DNA of 38,361 nt from Lachnospiraceae bacterium (GCA_028689715.1 JAQVCQ010000013.1:1-38361); one strand, 5' to 3'. Shown: positions 1-7,849, numbered from the stretch's first letter. Notes: generated from the letters alone by a model not told the origin. Numbers and translations are program-made.

Positions 1-1805
1 TCCTGAGGATATAACTGTTCAGCTGCAACAAGTAATTTTACTCTCTTGTGGCTGATCCATATTTTTTTATTTGGGAGCTGTACCTGAAGGACCCCTTTTT
101 CATTTGCAGGCCGACAAACAATACCGACCTTTTGGTCCGGATAGATTGTAACACTATCTCCTCTCTTATATTGATCCATAGCGCTTCGATCCTGTTTCCA
201 TTCCTTCTTTCGCCGAATGGTTCCTGTATTTTCATGCTTTATTTCAAATGAATCATTGCTGTCCGGTAATTCTTTGGTAATATCCTTTCCATAAGCAGCC
301 ATGGATGCACATGTAAGCATTGCTTTTGGCATACCTAATTTTTGGGCAATATGCAAGGCACAACTTTCTCCTGCTTCTCCAATAACCATTTTGTATAATG
401 GTCTTAGGCTGTCACGGTCAAATTCCATTCTGGCGTTAAGAACGCCATCCTTTTGTTCGGCATAATGCTTTACTTCCGGATAATGCGTCGTCACAAGATA
501 TAGGCATCCTATTTTGTTCAATTCCTCCAGGATGGAAATTGCAATTCCCATTCCTTCAGCAGGATCGGTTCCAGATCCAAGTTCATCCAGAATGACCAGG
601 CTCTCCCTGTCTGCTTTTTGTAATATTTCCAATACGTTCTTGATATGAGAAGAAAAAGTAGATAAATTCTGTGTCAGGTTCTGACCATCACCAATATCAC
701 ACAGGAATCGATTACTCATACCGATCTCCGCATCTTCACAGGGAATGTGCAGACCACATTGCGCCATATAACAAAGCAGTGCGACCGTTTTGATCGCTAC
801 AGTTTTTCCGCCCGTGTTCGGTCCGGTAATGATGATTCCATTCGTTTCTCCACCGATTTCAAAATTCAAGGGCACATACATCTCCCTTGGCATGAGTGGA
901 TGTCGTCCATTATTTATTCTTATCCTGTGTATCGAATTGATGACCGGTTCTTTCCCGTCATATTCAAGGCTTAGTTTTGCCTTGGCAAACACATGATCAA
1001 GTTTATCTATGGTACGTTTATTCTGTAGAAATGCATCCTTTTCATCCTGAATCATGCTGGTAAGTGTATACAGTATTTTTCGTACTTCATTTTCTTCATC
1101 AAACCTGTAATCTGCCAGTTCGTTATAATAATTTCCAACTGCTTCCGGTTCAATAAATATTGTGCTTCCGGTTGATGATTTATCAAGTACAGAGCCATTG
1201 ATCTTTTGGCGGTACTCTTTTCTGACAGGAAGGCAGATTCTGCCGCTTCGCACTGTTGTGAACTGGTCTGACATATAACTCTTATTTACTCTGAGTATGG
1301 TATCTGCCTTATCTCGCATTTTAGCTTCCGTCAGTGTGATTTTTGCTCTGATATTTTTTAACTCTGTGGTCGCATAATCATCTACCTGGCCTGATCGTAT
1401 TTTTTGCTGAATTTCATGTTTCAATTCTGTCATCTCTTTTAAGTTTTCTTCATAAAATGGAAGACTGATCTGGAGTGATTTGCATCTGTTCAGGTAATCC
1501 TTTAAACGCATGACACCTGCGAGCATTCTCTCTATCTGCTCAAGCTGTTCGGCTGACAGACAGTCTCCTTTCTCTGCTACATCCAAAAATGTTTTTATTT
1601 CTGACATGGAGCCAATCGGTGGACTGCCAAATGTGACCATCATGTTAACCGCTTCTGTTGTCTGTCTGAGATTTGCACGTACTTCGGCTTCATCTAACGA
1701 AGGGGTCAATTGATTGAATTGCTCTTTCGCAAATTCTGTATTTGAAAATTCTATGAGTTGTTCTTTTATCCTGTTAAATTCTAAGATCTGTTCTGTCTGG
1801 TTCAT
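1..1805 (-). CDS. MutS2-like DNA-binding ATPase, C-terminus missing (window edge)
   Basis: The frame is open from ATG at 1805 to the left edge (601 codons, no stop), so the C-terminus is outside the window. The start is supported by AGAGGAG five bases upstream. The first 320 or so residues look like the helical clamp/lever region of MutS2. Then come a Walker A TGPNTGGKT near residues 326-334, a Walker B ILDELGSGTDP near 403-413 and TTHYPE near 440, which is the MutS ABC-ATPase core. The mismatch-recognition N-domain of MutS1 is absent, as in MutS2. The last visible residues (KLLVAAEQLYP) resemble the end of the short clostridial MutS2-like proteins, so whether a Smr nuclease domain follows cannot be seen. 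MutS2 proteins are known for suppressing recombination and, in Bacillus, for splitting collided ribosomes. A leader with a terminator lies upstream. Confidence 0.88.
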   Translation of the reverse strand, partial: MNQTEQILEFNRIKEQLIEFSNTEFAKEQFNQLTPSLDEAEVRANLRQTTEAVNMMVTFGSPPIGSMSEIKTFLDVAEKGDCLSAEQLEQIERMLAGVMRLKDYLNRCKSLQISLPFYEENLKEMTELKHEIQQKIRSGQVDDYATTELKNIRAKITLTEAKMRDKADTILRVNKSYMSDQFTTVRSGRICLPVRKEYRQKINGSVLDKSSTGSTIFIEPEAVGNYYNELADYRFDEENEVRKILYTLTSMIQDEKDAFLQNKRTIDKLDHVFAKAKLSLEYDGKEPVINSIHRIRINNGRHPLMPREMYVPLNFEIGGETNGIIITGPNTGGKTVAIKTVALLCYMAQCGLHIPCEDAEIGMSNRFLCDIGDGQNLTQNLSTFSSHIKNVLEILQKADRESLVILDELGSGTDPAEGMGIAISILEELNKIGCLYLVTTHYPEVKHYAEQKDGVLNARMEFDRDSLRPLYKMVIGEAGESCALHIAQKLGMPKAMLTCASMAAYGKDITKELPDSNDSFEIKHENTGTIRRKKEWKQDRSAMDQYKRGDSVTIYPDQKVGIVCRPANEKGVLQVQLPNKKIWISHKRVKLLVAAEQLYPQ

Positions 1806-1822
1806 GTGTTCTCCTCTTTCAT

Positions 1823-1840
1823 GTCTGATTCCTGTCAGAC
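1823..1840 (-). other. stem-loop just upstream of the MutS2-like ribosome site
   Basis: A perfect 6-bp inverted repeat (GTCTGA / TCAGAC, 6-base loop) lies a few bases before the AGAGGAG ribosome site at 1811-1817. It could stabilise the mRNA or tune initiation. It has no U-tract, so it is not a terminator. Confidence 0.45.
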
Positions 1841-1889
1841 TTCGCTTTGTCTGTAAGTTGATAAATTGATCATAGTAGAAAAAAGATAC

Positions 1890-1915
1890 AAAAAAAAACA
1901 TGACGCTATGTCATG
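1890..1915 (-). terminator. intrinsic terminator upstream of the MutS2-like gene
   Basis: Read on the minus strand, CATGAC and GTCATG form a 6-bp stem with a 5-base loop, followed at once by nine U. It lies 85 bases before the MutS2-like start codon and downstream of a consensus minus-strand promoter. It therefore either ends a short separate transcript or acts as an attenuator for the gene. Confidence 0.75.
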
Positions 1916-1959
1916 CCTGTTCTGCAAATAAGATTATTCATTCTTTAAACTGCTCTCAT

Positions 1960-1975
1960 CATGCAGATCTGCATG
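1960..1975. repeat. 16-bp perfect palindrome
   Basis: CATGCAGATCTGCATG reads the same on both strands. It lies inside the predicted minus-strand leader. It could be an operator, or an RNA hairpin competing with the nearby terminator, which shares the CATG ends. Confidence 0.5.
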
Positions 1976-2020
1976 GTCAGAACATTTTCTATGATCTATG
2001 GTATTTGTCGAAAAGACCGG

Positions 2021-2074
2021 TCATCTCAATACACTGCACAACAAATAAACATCAAATGATGCTGTACAGGTCAT
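2021..2074 (-). CDS. possible 17-aa leader peptide
   Basis: ATG at 2074 opens a 17-codon frame (MTCTASFDVYLLCSVLR). GGGAG lies about 11 bases upstream, inside the end of the preceding 12-codon frame. Only two bases separate the two small frames, so they could be translationally coupled. The peptide is weakly hydrophobic with two cysteines. An ORF this short may be chance; support is the predicted transcript and the ribosome-site-like sequence. Confidence 0.25.
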   Translation of the reverse strand: MTCTASFDVYLLCSVLR

Positions 2075-2076
2075 AT

Positions 2077-2115
2077 TTAATTTTTCTCCCTTTTCAAATA
2101 TACCACACGTAACAT
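2077..2115 (-). CDS. possible 12-aa leader peptide
   Basis: ATG at 2115 opens a 12-codon frame (MLRVVYLKREKN), preceded by TGAGG with a five-base spacer, a good ribosome site. It is the first frame in the predicted transcript starting near 2156. A short, well-initiated ORF before a terminator is typical of ribosome-dependent attenuators, but this is not proven. Confidence 0.3.
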   Translation of the reverse strand: MLRVVYLKREKN

Positions 2116-2162
2116 AAATTCCTCACTGACTGTGAATCAAAGATCACATTACTTCTAATTTC

Positions 2163-2191
2163 AATATATGCAATAAGTCCGATTCTGTCAA
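2163..2191 (-). promoter_or_regulatory. consensus sigma-A promoter reading toward the MutS2-like gene
   Basis: On the minus strand, -35 TTGACA (2186-2191) and -10 TATATT (2163-2168) are separated by exactly 17 bases. Eleven of twelve hexamer positions match consensus. The predicted start is near 2156, about 350 bases before the MutS2-like ATG. Confidence 0.7.
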
Positions 2192-2218
2192 TTAAAATTT
2201 GTTTTCTATTTGATTCCT

Positions 2219-2248
2219 TTGATTATTCTGTAACAATCCTGTTAAAAT
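2219..2248 (+). promoter_or_regulatory. putative promoter of the hydrogenase operon
   Basis: TTGATT (2219-2224) and TAAAAT (2243-2248) are 18 bases apart, about 115 bases before hydC. The -10 overlaps a Rex-like inverted repeat, which suits NADH-controlled hydrogenase expression. Other AT-rich hexamers nearer hydC (around 2320-2335) could serve instead. Confidence 0.4.
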
Positions 2249-2256
2249 AATCACAA
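2239..2256. promoter_or_regulatory. putative Rex (redox repressor) operator
   Basis: CTGTTAA-AATA-ATCACAA matches the clostridial Rex consensus TTGTTAA-N4-TTAACAA at 11 of 14 defined positions, with the same spacing. It overlaps the putative hydrogenase -10. Rex senses the NADH/NAD ratio and commonly controls fermentation and hydrogenase genes in clostridia. The site was judged by eye only. Confidence 0.4.
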
Positions 2257-2362
2257 GTTATAGGAAGTCCCCACATCTATCACTTTATTCTATATATGGA
2301 GCTATTCCTTTCCCTATATATTTATAGTAAAATGATAGAAGTTTGTGAAAGGAAGGTTAATT

Positions 2363-2842
2363 ATGGTAGAGCAATCGTATTACAACAAGGCTGATGAGAT
2401 CATAGCCGAACACGGTACCACGCAAAAATCGTTAATACCCATTATTCAGGATATTCAGGCGTATTACAGATATTTGCCGGCCGAATTATTAACGTATGTA
2501 GCTAAAAAACTGGGAATCAATGAGGCAAAAGCTTATAGTGTTGCCACTTTTTATGAAAATTTCTCCTTTGAACCAAAAGGAAAATATGTGATCCGCGTGT
2601 GTGACGGAACGGCATGTCATGTCAGAAAGTCAACAACAATTCTGGACAGGCTGTATAAAGAACTGAAGCTGTCCAAAGAAAAGCATACCACGGATGACAT
2701 GCTGTTTACGCTGGAAACCGTTTCCTGTCTTGGTGCATGTGGTCTGGCACCGGTACTGACAGTAAATGATGAGGTGCATCCATCTATGACACCTGAAAAA
2801 GTCAGCGCATTGTTAACAGAATTGCGGGGTATGGAATCATGA
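2363..2842 (+). CDS. hydC: HydC, NuoE-like [2Fe-2S] subunit of NADH-linked hydrogenase
   Basis: A 159-aa thioredoxin-like ferredoxin of the NuoE/HydC family. The four cluster cysteines are visible as C80-x4-C85 (CDGTAC) and C122-x3-C126 (CLGAC). An in-frame GTG at 2345 could extend it by six codons, but AGGAAGG lies seven bases before ATG 2363, so the shorter start is chosen. It is the first gene of hydC-hydB-hydA, matching the trimeric, typically electron-bifurcating hydrogenases that use NADH and reduced ferredoxin to make H2. The protein should be cytoplasmic and pass electrons between HydB and HydA. Its stop overlaps the hydB start (ATGA), so the two are probably coupled. Length and motifs are normal. 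Confidence 0.93.
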   Translation: MVEQSYYNKADEIIAEHGTTQKSLIPIIQDIQAYYRYLPAELLTYVAKKLGINEAKAYSVATFYENFSFEPKGKYVIRVCDGTACHVRKSTTILDRLYKELKLSKEKHTTDDMLFTLETVSCLGACGLAPVLTVNDEVHPSMTPEKVSALLTELRGMES

Positions 2843-4710
2843 TGTTAAATACAAGAGAAGATTTAAGACTGTATCGTACTCAGTCTCAGAATAAGATGAA
2901 AAAAGAAGACTGCCGTATCCTGATCTGTGCAGGAACAGGATGTCTTGCAGGTGGTTCAGCAAAGATTTATGAATCACTGAAAAAAATGTCAGCAGAGATC
3001 GAGGGCGTATCTCTTGAGTTCGGCCCTGAAGCAGCGCATGTGGGTGTGCACCAGAGTGGTTGTCATGGATTCTGTGAGATGGGACCTCTGGTCAGAATCG
3101 AACCATGGAATTATCTCTATATAAAAGTAAAAGAAGAAGACTGTGAAGAAATATTCCAGAAGACGATCTTAAAGGGAGAGCCTGTTGAACGTCTTATGTA
3201 TCAGCAGGAAGGAAAAGTTTATCCACAGCAGGAGACCATTCCTTTTTATGCAAAGCAGACACGTCTTGTATTAAAGAACTGTGGACATATCAATGCAGAA
3301 GATATTGAAGAATATATTGCATGTGGCGGTTATGAAGCACTTGAAAAAGTTCTTTTTGATATGACCGGCTCTGATGTTATTGAAGAAATTTTAAAATCCA
3401 ATCTCCGTGGCCGTGGGGGCGGTGGCTTCCAGACAGGATATAAATGGAAACAGGTAGCAAGACAGCCTGAACTGACACGCTATGTTGTATGTAATGGTGA
3501 CGAAGGTGATCCGGGTGCATTCATGGACAGAAGTGTCATGGAAGGCGATCCACATAAAATGCTCGAAGGTATGATCATCGCAGGTTATGCTGTTGGTGCA
3601 CAGGAAGGTTATATTTACGTTCGTGCTGAATATCCTCTTGCGATCAAAAGACTGAAAATCGCAATTAAACAGGCTGAAGAAGCAGGATTACTCGGTGATA
3701 ACATTCTTGGTTCCGGGCATAGCTTCAGACTTCATATTAATCGTGGAGCCGGTGCATTTGTCTGCGGTGAAGGAAGTGCCCTGACTGCTTCCATTGAAGG
3801 CGAACGCGGTATGCCACGTACGAAACCACCAAGAACAGTAGAGCAGGGTCTTTTTGCAAAACCTACTGTATTAAATAATGTTGAGACCTATGCAAATGTT
3901 CCACTCATTATTAAGAACGGTGCTGACTGGTATCTGACGATCGGAACACAGGGAAGCCCTGGAACAAAAGCATTTGCTCTGACCGGAAGTGTTAAGAATA
4001 CGGGTCTGATCGAAGTTCCTATGGGTACTTCTTTAAGAGAAATCGTTTTTGAGATCGGTGGCGGTATTAAAAATGATGCTGAATTTAAGGCAGTTCAGAT
4101 CGGTGGACCTTCAGGTGGATGTCTTGTAACAAGAGATCTTGATGTCAATCTTGATTTTGACTCCTTAAAAAAACTTGGTGCCATGATCGGATCCGGTGGT
4201 CTTGTTGTTATGGATGAAGGAACCTGTATGGTCGAAGTCGCAAGATTCTTCATGAATTTTACGCAAAATGAAAGCTGTGGAAAATGTGTTCCCTGTCGTG
4301 AAGGTACCAAGAGAATGCTTGAGGTCCTGGAACGCATTGTAGCCGGCAACGGAACACTTGAAGATCTTTCTTTATTAGAAGAACTTGGAGATGTGATCAG
4401 TGCAACAGCCCTCTGCGGACTTGGAAAAAGTGCTGCACTTCCTGTTTTAAGCACACTGAAGAACTTCCACGAAGAATACGTAGAACACGTAGAAGAAAAG
4501 AAATGTAAAACAGCGAACTGCCAGGCAATGAGAACCTATATTATTAATCCTGACCTGTGCAAAGGCTGCTCAAAATGTGCAAGAAACTGTCCGGTAGATG
4601 CAATCAGCGGTCAGATCAAAGAAGTCTACACGATAGATAGCTTAAAATGTATCAAATGTGGTGCATGTCTGGATAACTGTCCATTTAATGCCATCTATAT
4701 TGCAGGCTAG
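2839..4710 (+). CDS. hydB: HydB, NuoF-like FMN/NADH-binding hydrogenase subunit
   Basis: A 623-aa protein with the full HydB layout. An N-terminal thioredoxin-like [2Fe-2S] domain (about 25-110; C30, C35, C75, C79) is followed by the complex I 51-kDa core: glycine-rich GRGGGGF at 191-197 for FMN/NADH and GAGAFVCGEGSAL near 303-315. A SLBB region comes next, then the NADH [4Fe-4S] motif SCGKCVPC at 479-486. Two C-terminal ferredoxin clusters follow (CKGCSKCARNC at 574-584, CIKCGACLDNC at 604-614). It is the NADH and FMN site of the complex and the usual candidate site of flavin-based bifurcation. Two adjacent ATG codons (2839, 2842) overlap the hydC stop; either could be used. Confidence 0.95.
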   Translation: MMLNTREDLRLYRTQSQNKMKKEDCRILICAGTGCLAGGSAKIYESLKKMSAEIEGVSLEFGPEAAHVGVHQSGCHGFCEMGPLVRIEPWNYLYIKVKEEDCEEIFQKTILKGEPVERLMYQQEGKVYPQQETIPFYAKQTRLVLKNCGHINAEDIEEYIACGGYEALEKVLFDMTGSDVIEEILKSNLRGRGGGGFQTGYKWKQVARQPELTRYVVCNGDEGDPGAFMDRSVMEGDPHKMLEGMIIAGYAVGAQEGYIYVRAEYPLAIKRLKIAIKQAEEAGLLGDNILGSGHSFRLHINRGAGAFVCGEGSALTASIEGERGMPRTKPPRTVEQGLFAKPTVLNNVETYANVPLIIKNGADWYLTIGTQGSPGTKAFALTGSVKNTGLIEVPMGTSLREIVFEIGGGIKNDAEFKAVQIGGPSGGCLVTRDLDVNLDFDSLKKLGAMIGSGGLVVMDEGTCMVEVARFFMNFTQNESCGKCVPCREGTKRMLEVLERIVAGNGTLEDLSLLEELGDVISATALCGLGKSAALPVLSTLKNFHEEYVEHVEEKKCKTANCQAMRTYIINPDLCKGCSKCARNCPVDAISGQIKEVYTIDSLKCIKCGACLDNCPFNAIYIAG

Positions 4711-4722
4711 GAGGAATACAAA

Positions 4723-6414
4723 ATGAATTACATAACAATTGATTCAAAAAGAGTCCCGATCGAAGGCGAAAAAAATGTGCTGTCTTTGATTCGTAAAATA
4801 GGAATAGATCTTCCGACTTTCTGCTATCACTCAGAATTATCCATTTATGGAGCCTGCAGAATGTGCGTGGTCGAGGATGAACGTGGTAATATTTTTGCAT
4901 CCTGTTCAGAACAGCCAAGACCTGGCATGGTGATCTATACCAATACAAAACGTGTTCAGGCTTACAGAAAAATGATCATTGAACTTCTGCTCTCCTCACA
5001 TTGCAGAGATTGTACGACCTGTCAGAAAAATGGTAGCTGTTCCCTTCAGGAACTTGCTTTCCGTGTAGGTGTGCATGCTGTCAGATTCCTGAACAATAAG
5101 AAACAGCTTCCTTTGGATATGAGTTCTCCTTCCATCGTAAGAGATCCAAATAAATGTATTCTCTGTGGTGACTGTGTAAGGACCTGCGATGAAATTCAGG
5201 CTGTCGGCGCAATTGATTTTGCATATCGTGGTTCAGAAACACAAGTCATGCCTGCATTTAATAAAACCCTTGCTGAAACAGACTGTGTCGGTTGTGGACA
5301 ATGTGCTGTTGTCTGTCCTACTGCTGCCATCTCTGTTCGTACAAACGTAACGCAGGTATGGAATGCTATTGATGACCCTAACGTAAGAGTCGTAGCACAG
5401 ATCGCACCTGCTGTCAGAATAGCTGTAGGTGACAGTTTTAATATTGCAAAAGGCGAAAACAGCTTTGGCAAGCTTGTTGCTGCACTTAGATTTATGGGCT
5501 TTGATTCCATTTATGACACAAGTTTTGCCGCCGATCTGACTGTTATGGAAGAATCCAAAGAACTTGCTGAAAGACTTGAAAAGAATGAGAAGCTTCCATT
5601 ATTTACATCCTGCTGCCCAGGCTGGGTAAAATTCTGCGAAAGCCGTTATCCTGAATTTGCCAGCAACGTATCCACCTGCCGTTCTCCACAGGGTATGTTC
5701 TCTCCACTCTTAAAAGAGTACTTTAAAGAGAAAGATGCTGAAGAAGGAAAGAAGACCATCGTTGTATCCATCATGCCTTGTACTGCAAAAAAAGGTGAGA
5801 TTTTACGTCCTGATAATTTTACAGATGGAAAACAGGATACCGATTATGTTCTGACAACTCAGGAAATCATCCGTATGATCAAACAGGTCGGAATTCGTTT
5901 TGACCAGCTTGAAGAAGAAGCTGCTGATATGCCATTTGCTGTAGCTTCAGGTGGTGGTAAGATTTTTGGAACCACCGGTGGTGTAACAGAAGCAGTTCTT
6001 AGAAGACTTGCAACAGATAAAAATTATAAAAATCTGGAAGAAATTTCTTATATCGGTGTTCGCGGTGAAGATACTTTAAAAGAAGCATCTGTAATGCTTG
6101 GTGACCGTGAAGTAAAGATTGCTGTCGTTCATGGTCTTGCTGCAACTGCAAAACTTCTTGACAGAATCAAAGCAAATGAAGTAAGTTATGATTTCGTTGA
6201 AGTAATGGCTTGCCGCCGTGGTTGTATCATGGGTGGTGGACAGCCTCCATTCGCCGGTGCAAGAACCAGAAAAAGCCGTATGGAAGGAATCTATAAAGTA
6301 GATACCTCTTCTAATATAAGATACCCGGATGAGAACCCTGTACTGATCCAGATGTACGATACGATGTTGAAGGGTAAAGAACATAAACTATTCCATAGAA
6401 ATATGCAGCACTAA
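4723..6414 (+). CDS. hydA: HydA, catalytic [FeFe]-hydrogenase subunit
   Basis: A 563-aa iron-only hydrogenase. The N-terminus holds a [2Fe-2S] domain (C34, C45, C48, C61), a His-ligated [4Fe-4S] site (HCRDCTTCQKNGSC at 93-106) and two ferredoxin clusters (CILCGDC near 145, CVGCGQC near 188). The H-cluster motifs are complete: TSCCPGW (295-301), MPCTAKK (351-357) and MACRRGCIMGGGQP (495-508). The cysteine expected to relay protons (second C of SCCP) is present. One oddity is that the usual GGVMEA motif reads GGVTEA (T422). AGGAGG lies upstream of ATG 4723, 12 bases after hydB. The cofactor maturases HydE/F/G are not in the window. Evolution of H2 from NADH plus reduced ferredoxin is the likely role. 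Confidence 0.95.
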   Translation: MNYITIDSKRVPIEGEKNVLSLIRKIGIDLPTFCYHSELSIYGACRMCVVEDERGNIFASCSEQPRPGMVIYTNTKRVQAYRKMIIELLLSSHCRDCTTCQKNGSCSLQELAFRVGVHAVRFLNNKKQLPLDMSSPSIVRDPNKCILCGDCVRTCDEIQAVGAIDFAYRGSETQVMPAFNKTLAETDCVGCGQCAVVCPTAAISVRTNVTQVWNAIDDPNVRVVAQIAPAVRIAVGDSFNIAKGENSFGKLVAALRFMGFDSIYDTSFAADLTVMEESKELAERLEKNEKLPLFTSCCPGWVKFCESRYPEFASNVSTCRSPQGMFSPLLKEYFKEKDAEEGKKTIVVSIMPCTAKKGEILRPDNFTDGKQDTDYVLTTQEIIRMIKQVGIRFDQLEEEAADMPFAVASGGGKIFGTTGGVTEAVLRRLATDKNYKNLEEISYIGVRGEDTLKEASVMLGDREVKIAVVHGLAATAKLLDRIKANEVSYDFVEVMACRRGCIMGGGQPPFAGARTRKSRMEGIYKVDTSSNIRYPDENPVLIQMYDTMLKGKEHKLFHRNMQH

Positions 6415-6449
6415 AAGAAGACATTTATTATTGTTCTAATGTATAAAAT

Positions 6450-6500
6450 AATCCTGCAGATCAAGGCGCATATGGCCCCTGATCTGCAGGATTTATTTTT
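6450..6500 (+). terminator. terminator of the hydrogenase operon
   Basis: A perfect 14-bp stem (6450-6463 with 6480-6493, arms reading AATCCTGCAGATCA and its complement) has a 16-base loop and is followed by TATTTTTT. It lies 36 bases after the hydA stop. The facing side is A-rich, so it may also stop minus-strand transcripts from the aldolase-like gene ending at 6518. Confidence 0.85.
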
Positions 6501-6517
6501 TATATCACAGTTGTGCA

Positions 6518-7810
6518 TTATTTTTCCAGGTGAAATGCATCTATTAATTCTGAAACAGCTGCATCATCGATCTTGACAAGATCACCAAGTACCCTGGCGT
6601 CCAAGACCGCTTTTGCACTGTACTCCAGTACTTCCAGTCTGTCAAACGCATTGAGCAGACTGCTCCCCGTTACAATGACACAGTCATTTCGTATCATAAC
6701 GATCGGTGTTTTTTCTTCAAAAAGCTCTGCTGTCTTTTCCGACTCCATAAAACTTGCTCCAAATGGAAGTTTTGGAATCTCACGCAGCATAATGTAGCTT
6801 TCTGGTATTGTTCTGGAATCAAAATGCTCCTGCGTTACCGCAAATGCCATAATATTAGGTGGATGTGCAATAATAACTGCATTGACATGCGGATGCTTTT
6901 TATAAATTTCCCGATGCAGTGTAACGGATCGGCTCGGTGTTTTATCTCTTTCTTTTCCTTTTCCACAGATTCTTACCAGATCTCCAACCTCAAGATATTT
7001 TCTGTCTTTTCCATAGGGTGTGATCAGAAAACTATCTTCATCGAGCCTCTGGGAGAAAGTACCCTGTGTACTGGTAAAGAGCTGTTGATCATAGGATCTG
7101 TGTATTAGCTGACACATTTCTCTTCTTAAAGCTTTTTCTTTGGTGCTGTAAGAATCTTCGCAATAATCTTCTATTTCCTCATGATTCTTGTTTTTGGAAA
7201 GTTCAATTTCAATATTGGAAAGAGGAATCGGATTTCCTATGCTTCTTGCCTTGATTTCCAGTCTGGCACAAAAATCCAGTGTTTCAAAAGCCATAAAGGC
7301 TCCAAACAGTGTTTTTGCCCCAACAACAACTCCGTGATTTTCAAGAATGACTGAATTATTGCCTTTCACAAATTCCTTTGCGATCTTTTCTCCCAGATCT
7401 GTGCTGCCTGGAAGACCATATCTTGCAAGTCCGATTCCACCACATACAAGCTTCATATTCGGAATGAGTTGTGTATCAGGAAGCTTTCTTACAATGGAAA
7501 ATGCTACCAGTCCAGGTGGATGCGCATGTACGATCGCTCGTAAATCAGGTCGTGCCTCATAAATGCTTTTATGAAATGGATACTCACTGGATGGTTTATG
7601 TATCCCTTCAATTGAGCCATCTTTTTTGACACAGACAACATCACGGATCCCAAGAGATCCCTTATCCACCCCTGCGGGTGAAATCCATATATTTCCTTCT
7701 TCATCTAATATTGATAAGTTTCCACCTGATGTCGTTGTCATTCCATAGCCATAAATACGTTCCATGATCATGACGATCTGCTCAGCCGGATGTAATAGTG
7801 TAAAATCCAT
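6518..7810 (-). CDS. tandem two-domain class II aldolase/adducin-like protein
   Basis: Two class II aldolase/adducin domains lie in one chain of about 430 aa. ATG 7810 is preferred over GTG 7816 because AGGAGG then sits at a better distance. Numbering here counts from the GTG, so subtract two for the ATG. Domain 1 (about 5-205) keeps the catalytic-type Glu (PSSE, E78) and the zinc histidines HAH (H97, H99) and NHG (H161). Domain 2 (about 230-425) repeats the fold, but the equivalent positions are S297, I316, H318 and D378, so its metal site is largely lost. Family members split or epimerise sugar phosphates (fuculose-1-P, ribulose-5-P) or act as decarboxylases; the substrate here is unknown. 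The gene is 39 bases after the PAP gene and probably co-transcribed. Confidence 0.82.
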   Translation of the reverse strand: MDFTLLHPAEQIVMIMERIYGYGMTTTSGGNLSILDEEGNIWISPAGVDKGSLGIRDVVCVKKDGSIEGIHKPSSEYPFHKSIYEARPDLRAIVHAHPPGLVAFSIVRKLPDTQLIPNMKLVCGGIGLARYGLPGSTDLGEKIAKEFVKGNNSVILENHGVVVGAKTLFGAFMAFETLDFCARLEIKARSIGNPIPLSNIEIELSKNKNHEEIEDYCEDSYSTKEKALRREMCQLIHRSYDQQLFTSTQGTFSQRLDEDSFLITPYGKDRKYLEVGDLVRICGKGKERDKTPSRSVTLHREIYKKHPHVNAVIIAHPPNIMAFAVTQEHFDSRTIPESYIMLREIPKLPFGASFMESEKTAELFEEKTPIVMIRNDCVIVTGSSLLNAFDRLEVLEYSAKAVLDARVLGDLVKIDDAAVSELIDAFHLEK

Positions 7811-7849
7811 ATGCACTGCTCCTCCTGTAATACTTATTTCATGTTTGAT

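Larger units (their letters stand above)
1890..2156 (-). ncRNA. candidate ~265-nt leader RNA or small RNA
   Basis: This interval is bounded by a minus-strand sigma-A-type promoter (2163-2191, predicted start near 2156) and an intrinsic terminator (1890-1915), and holds no long ORF. It contains a 16-bp perfect palindrome at 1960-1975 (CATGCAGA / TCTGCATG) and two tiny ORFs of 12 and 17 codons. I recognise no Rfam family (not T-box, SRP or tmRNA by eye). It may be an attenuation leader of the MutS2-like gene, a free small RNA or a small-peptide mRNA. Transcription itself is inferred. Confidence 0.5.

Noticed and set aside
1900-2112. Plus-strand ORF of 70 codons in the MutS2-hydrogenase gap
   Set aside because: It has no ribosome site, a Cys/His/Ile mix typical of chance frames, and overlaps the minus-strand promoter-terminator unit. 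It is better explained as a chance frame.
4095-4454. Minus-strand ORF of 119 codons inside hydB
   Set aside because: It lies wholly within a conserved HydB region and has a low-complexity Ser/Pro composition; it is a shadow frame.
2363-6414. hydCBA as part of complex I or formate dehydrogenase
   Set aside because: HydA has complete H-cluster motifs and no molybdopterin or quinone-site subunits are nearby.
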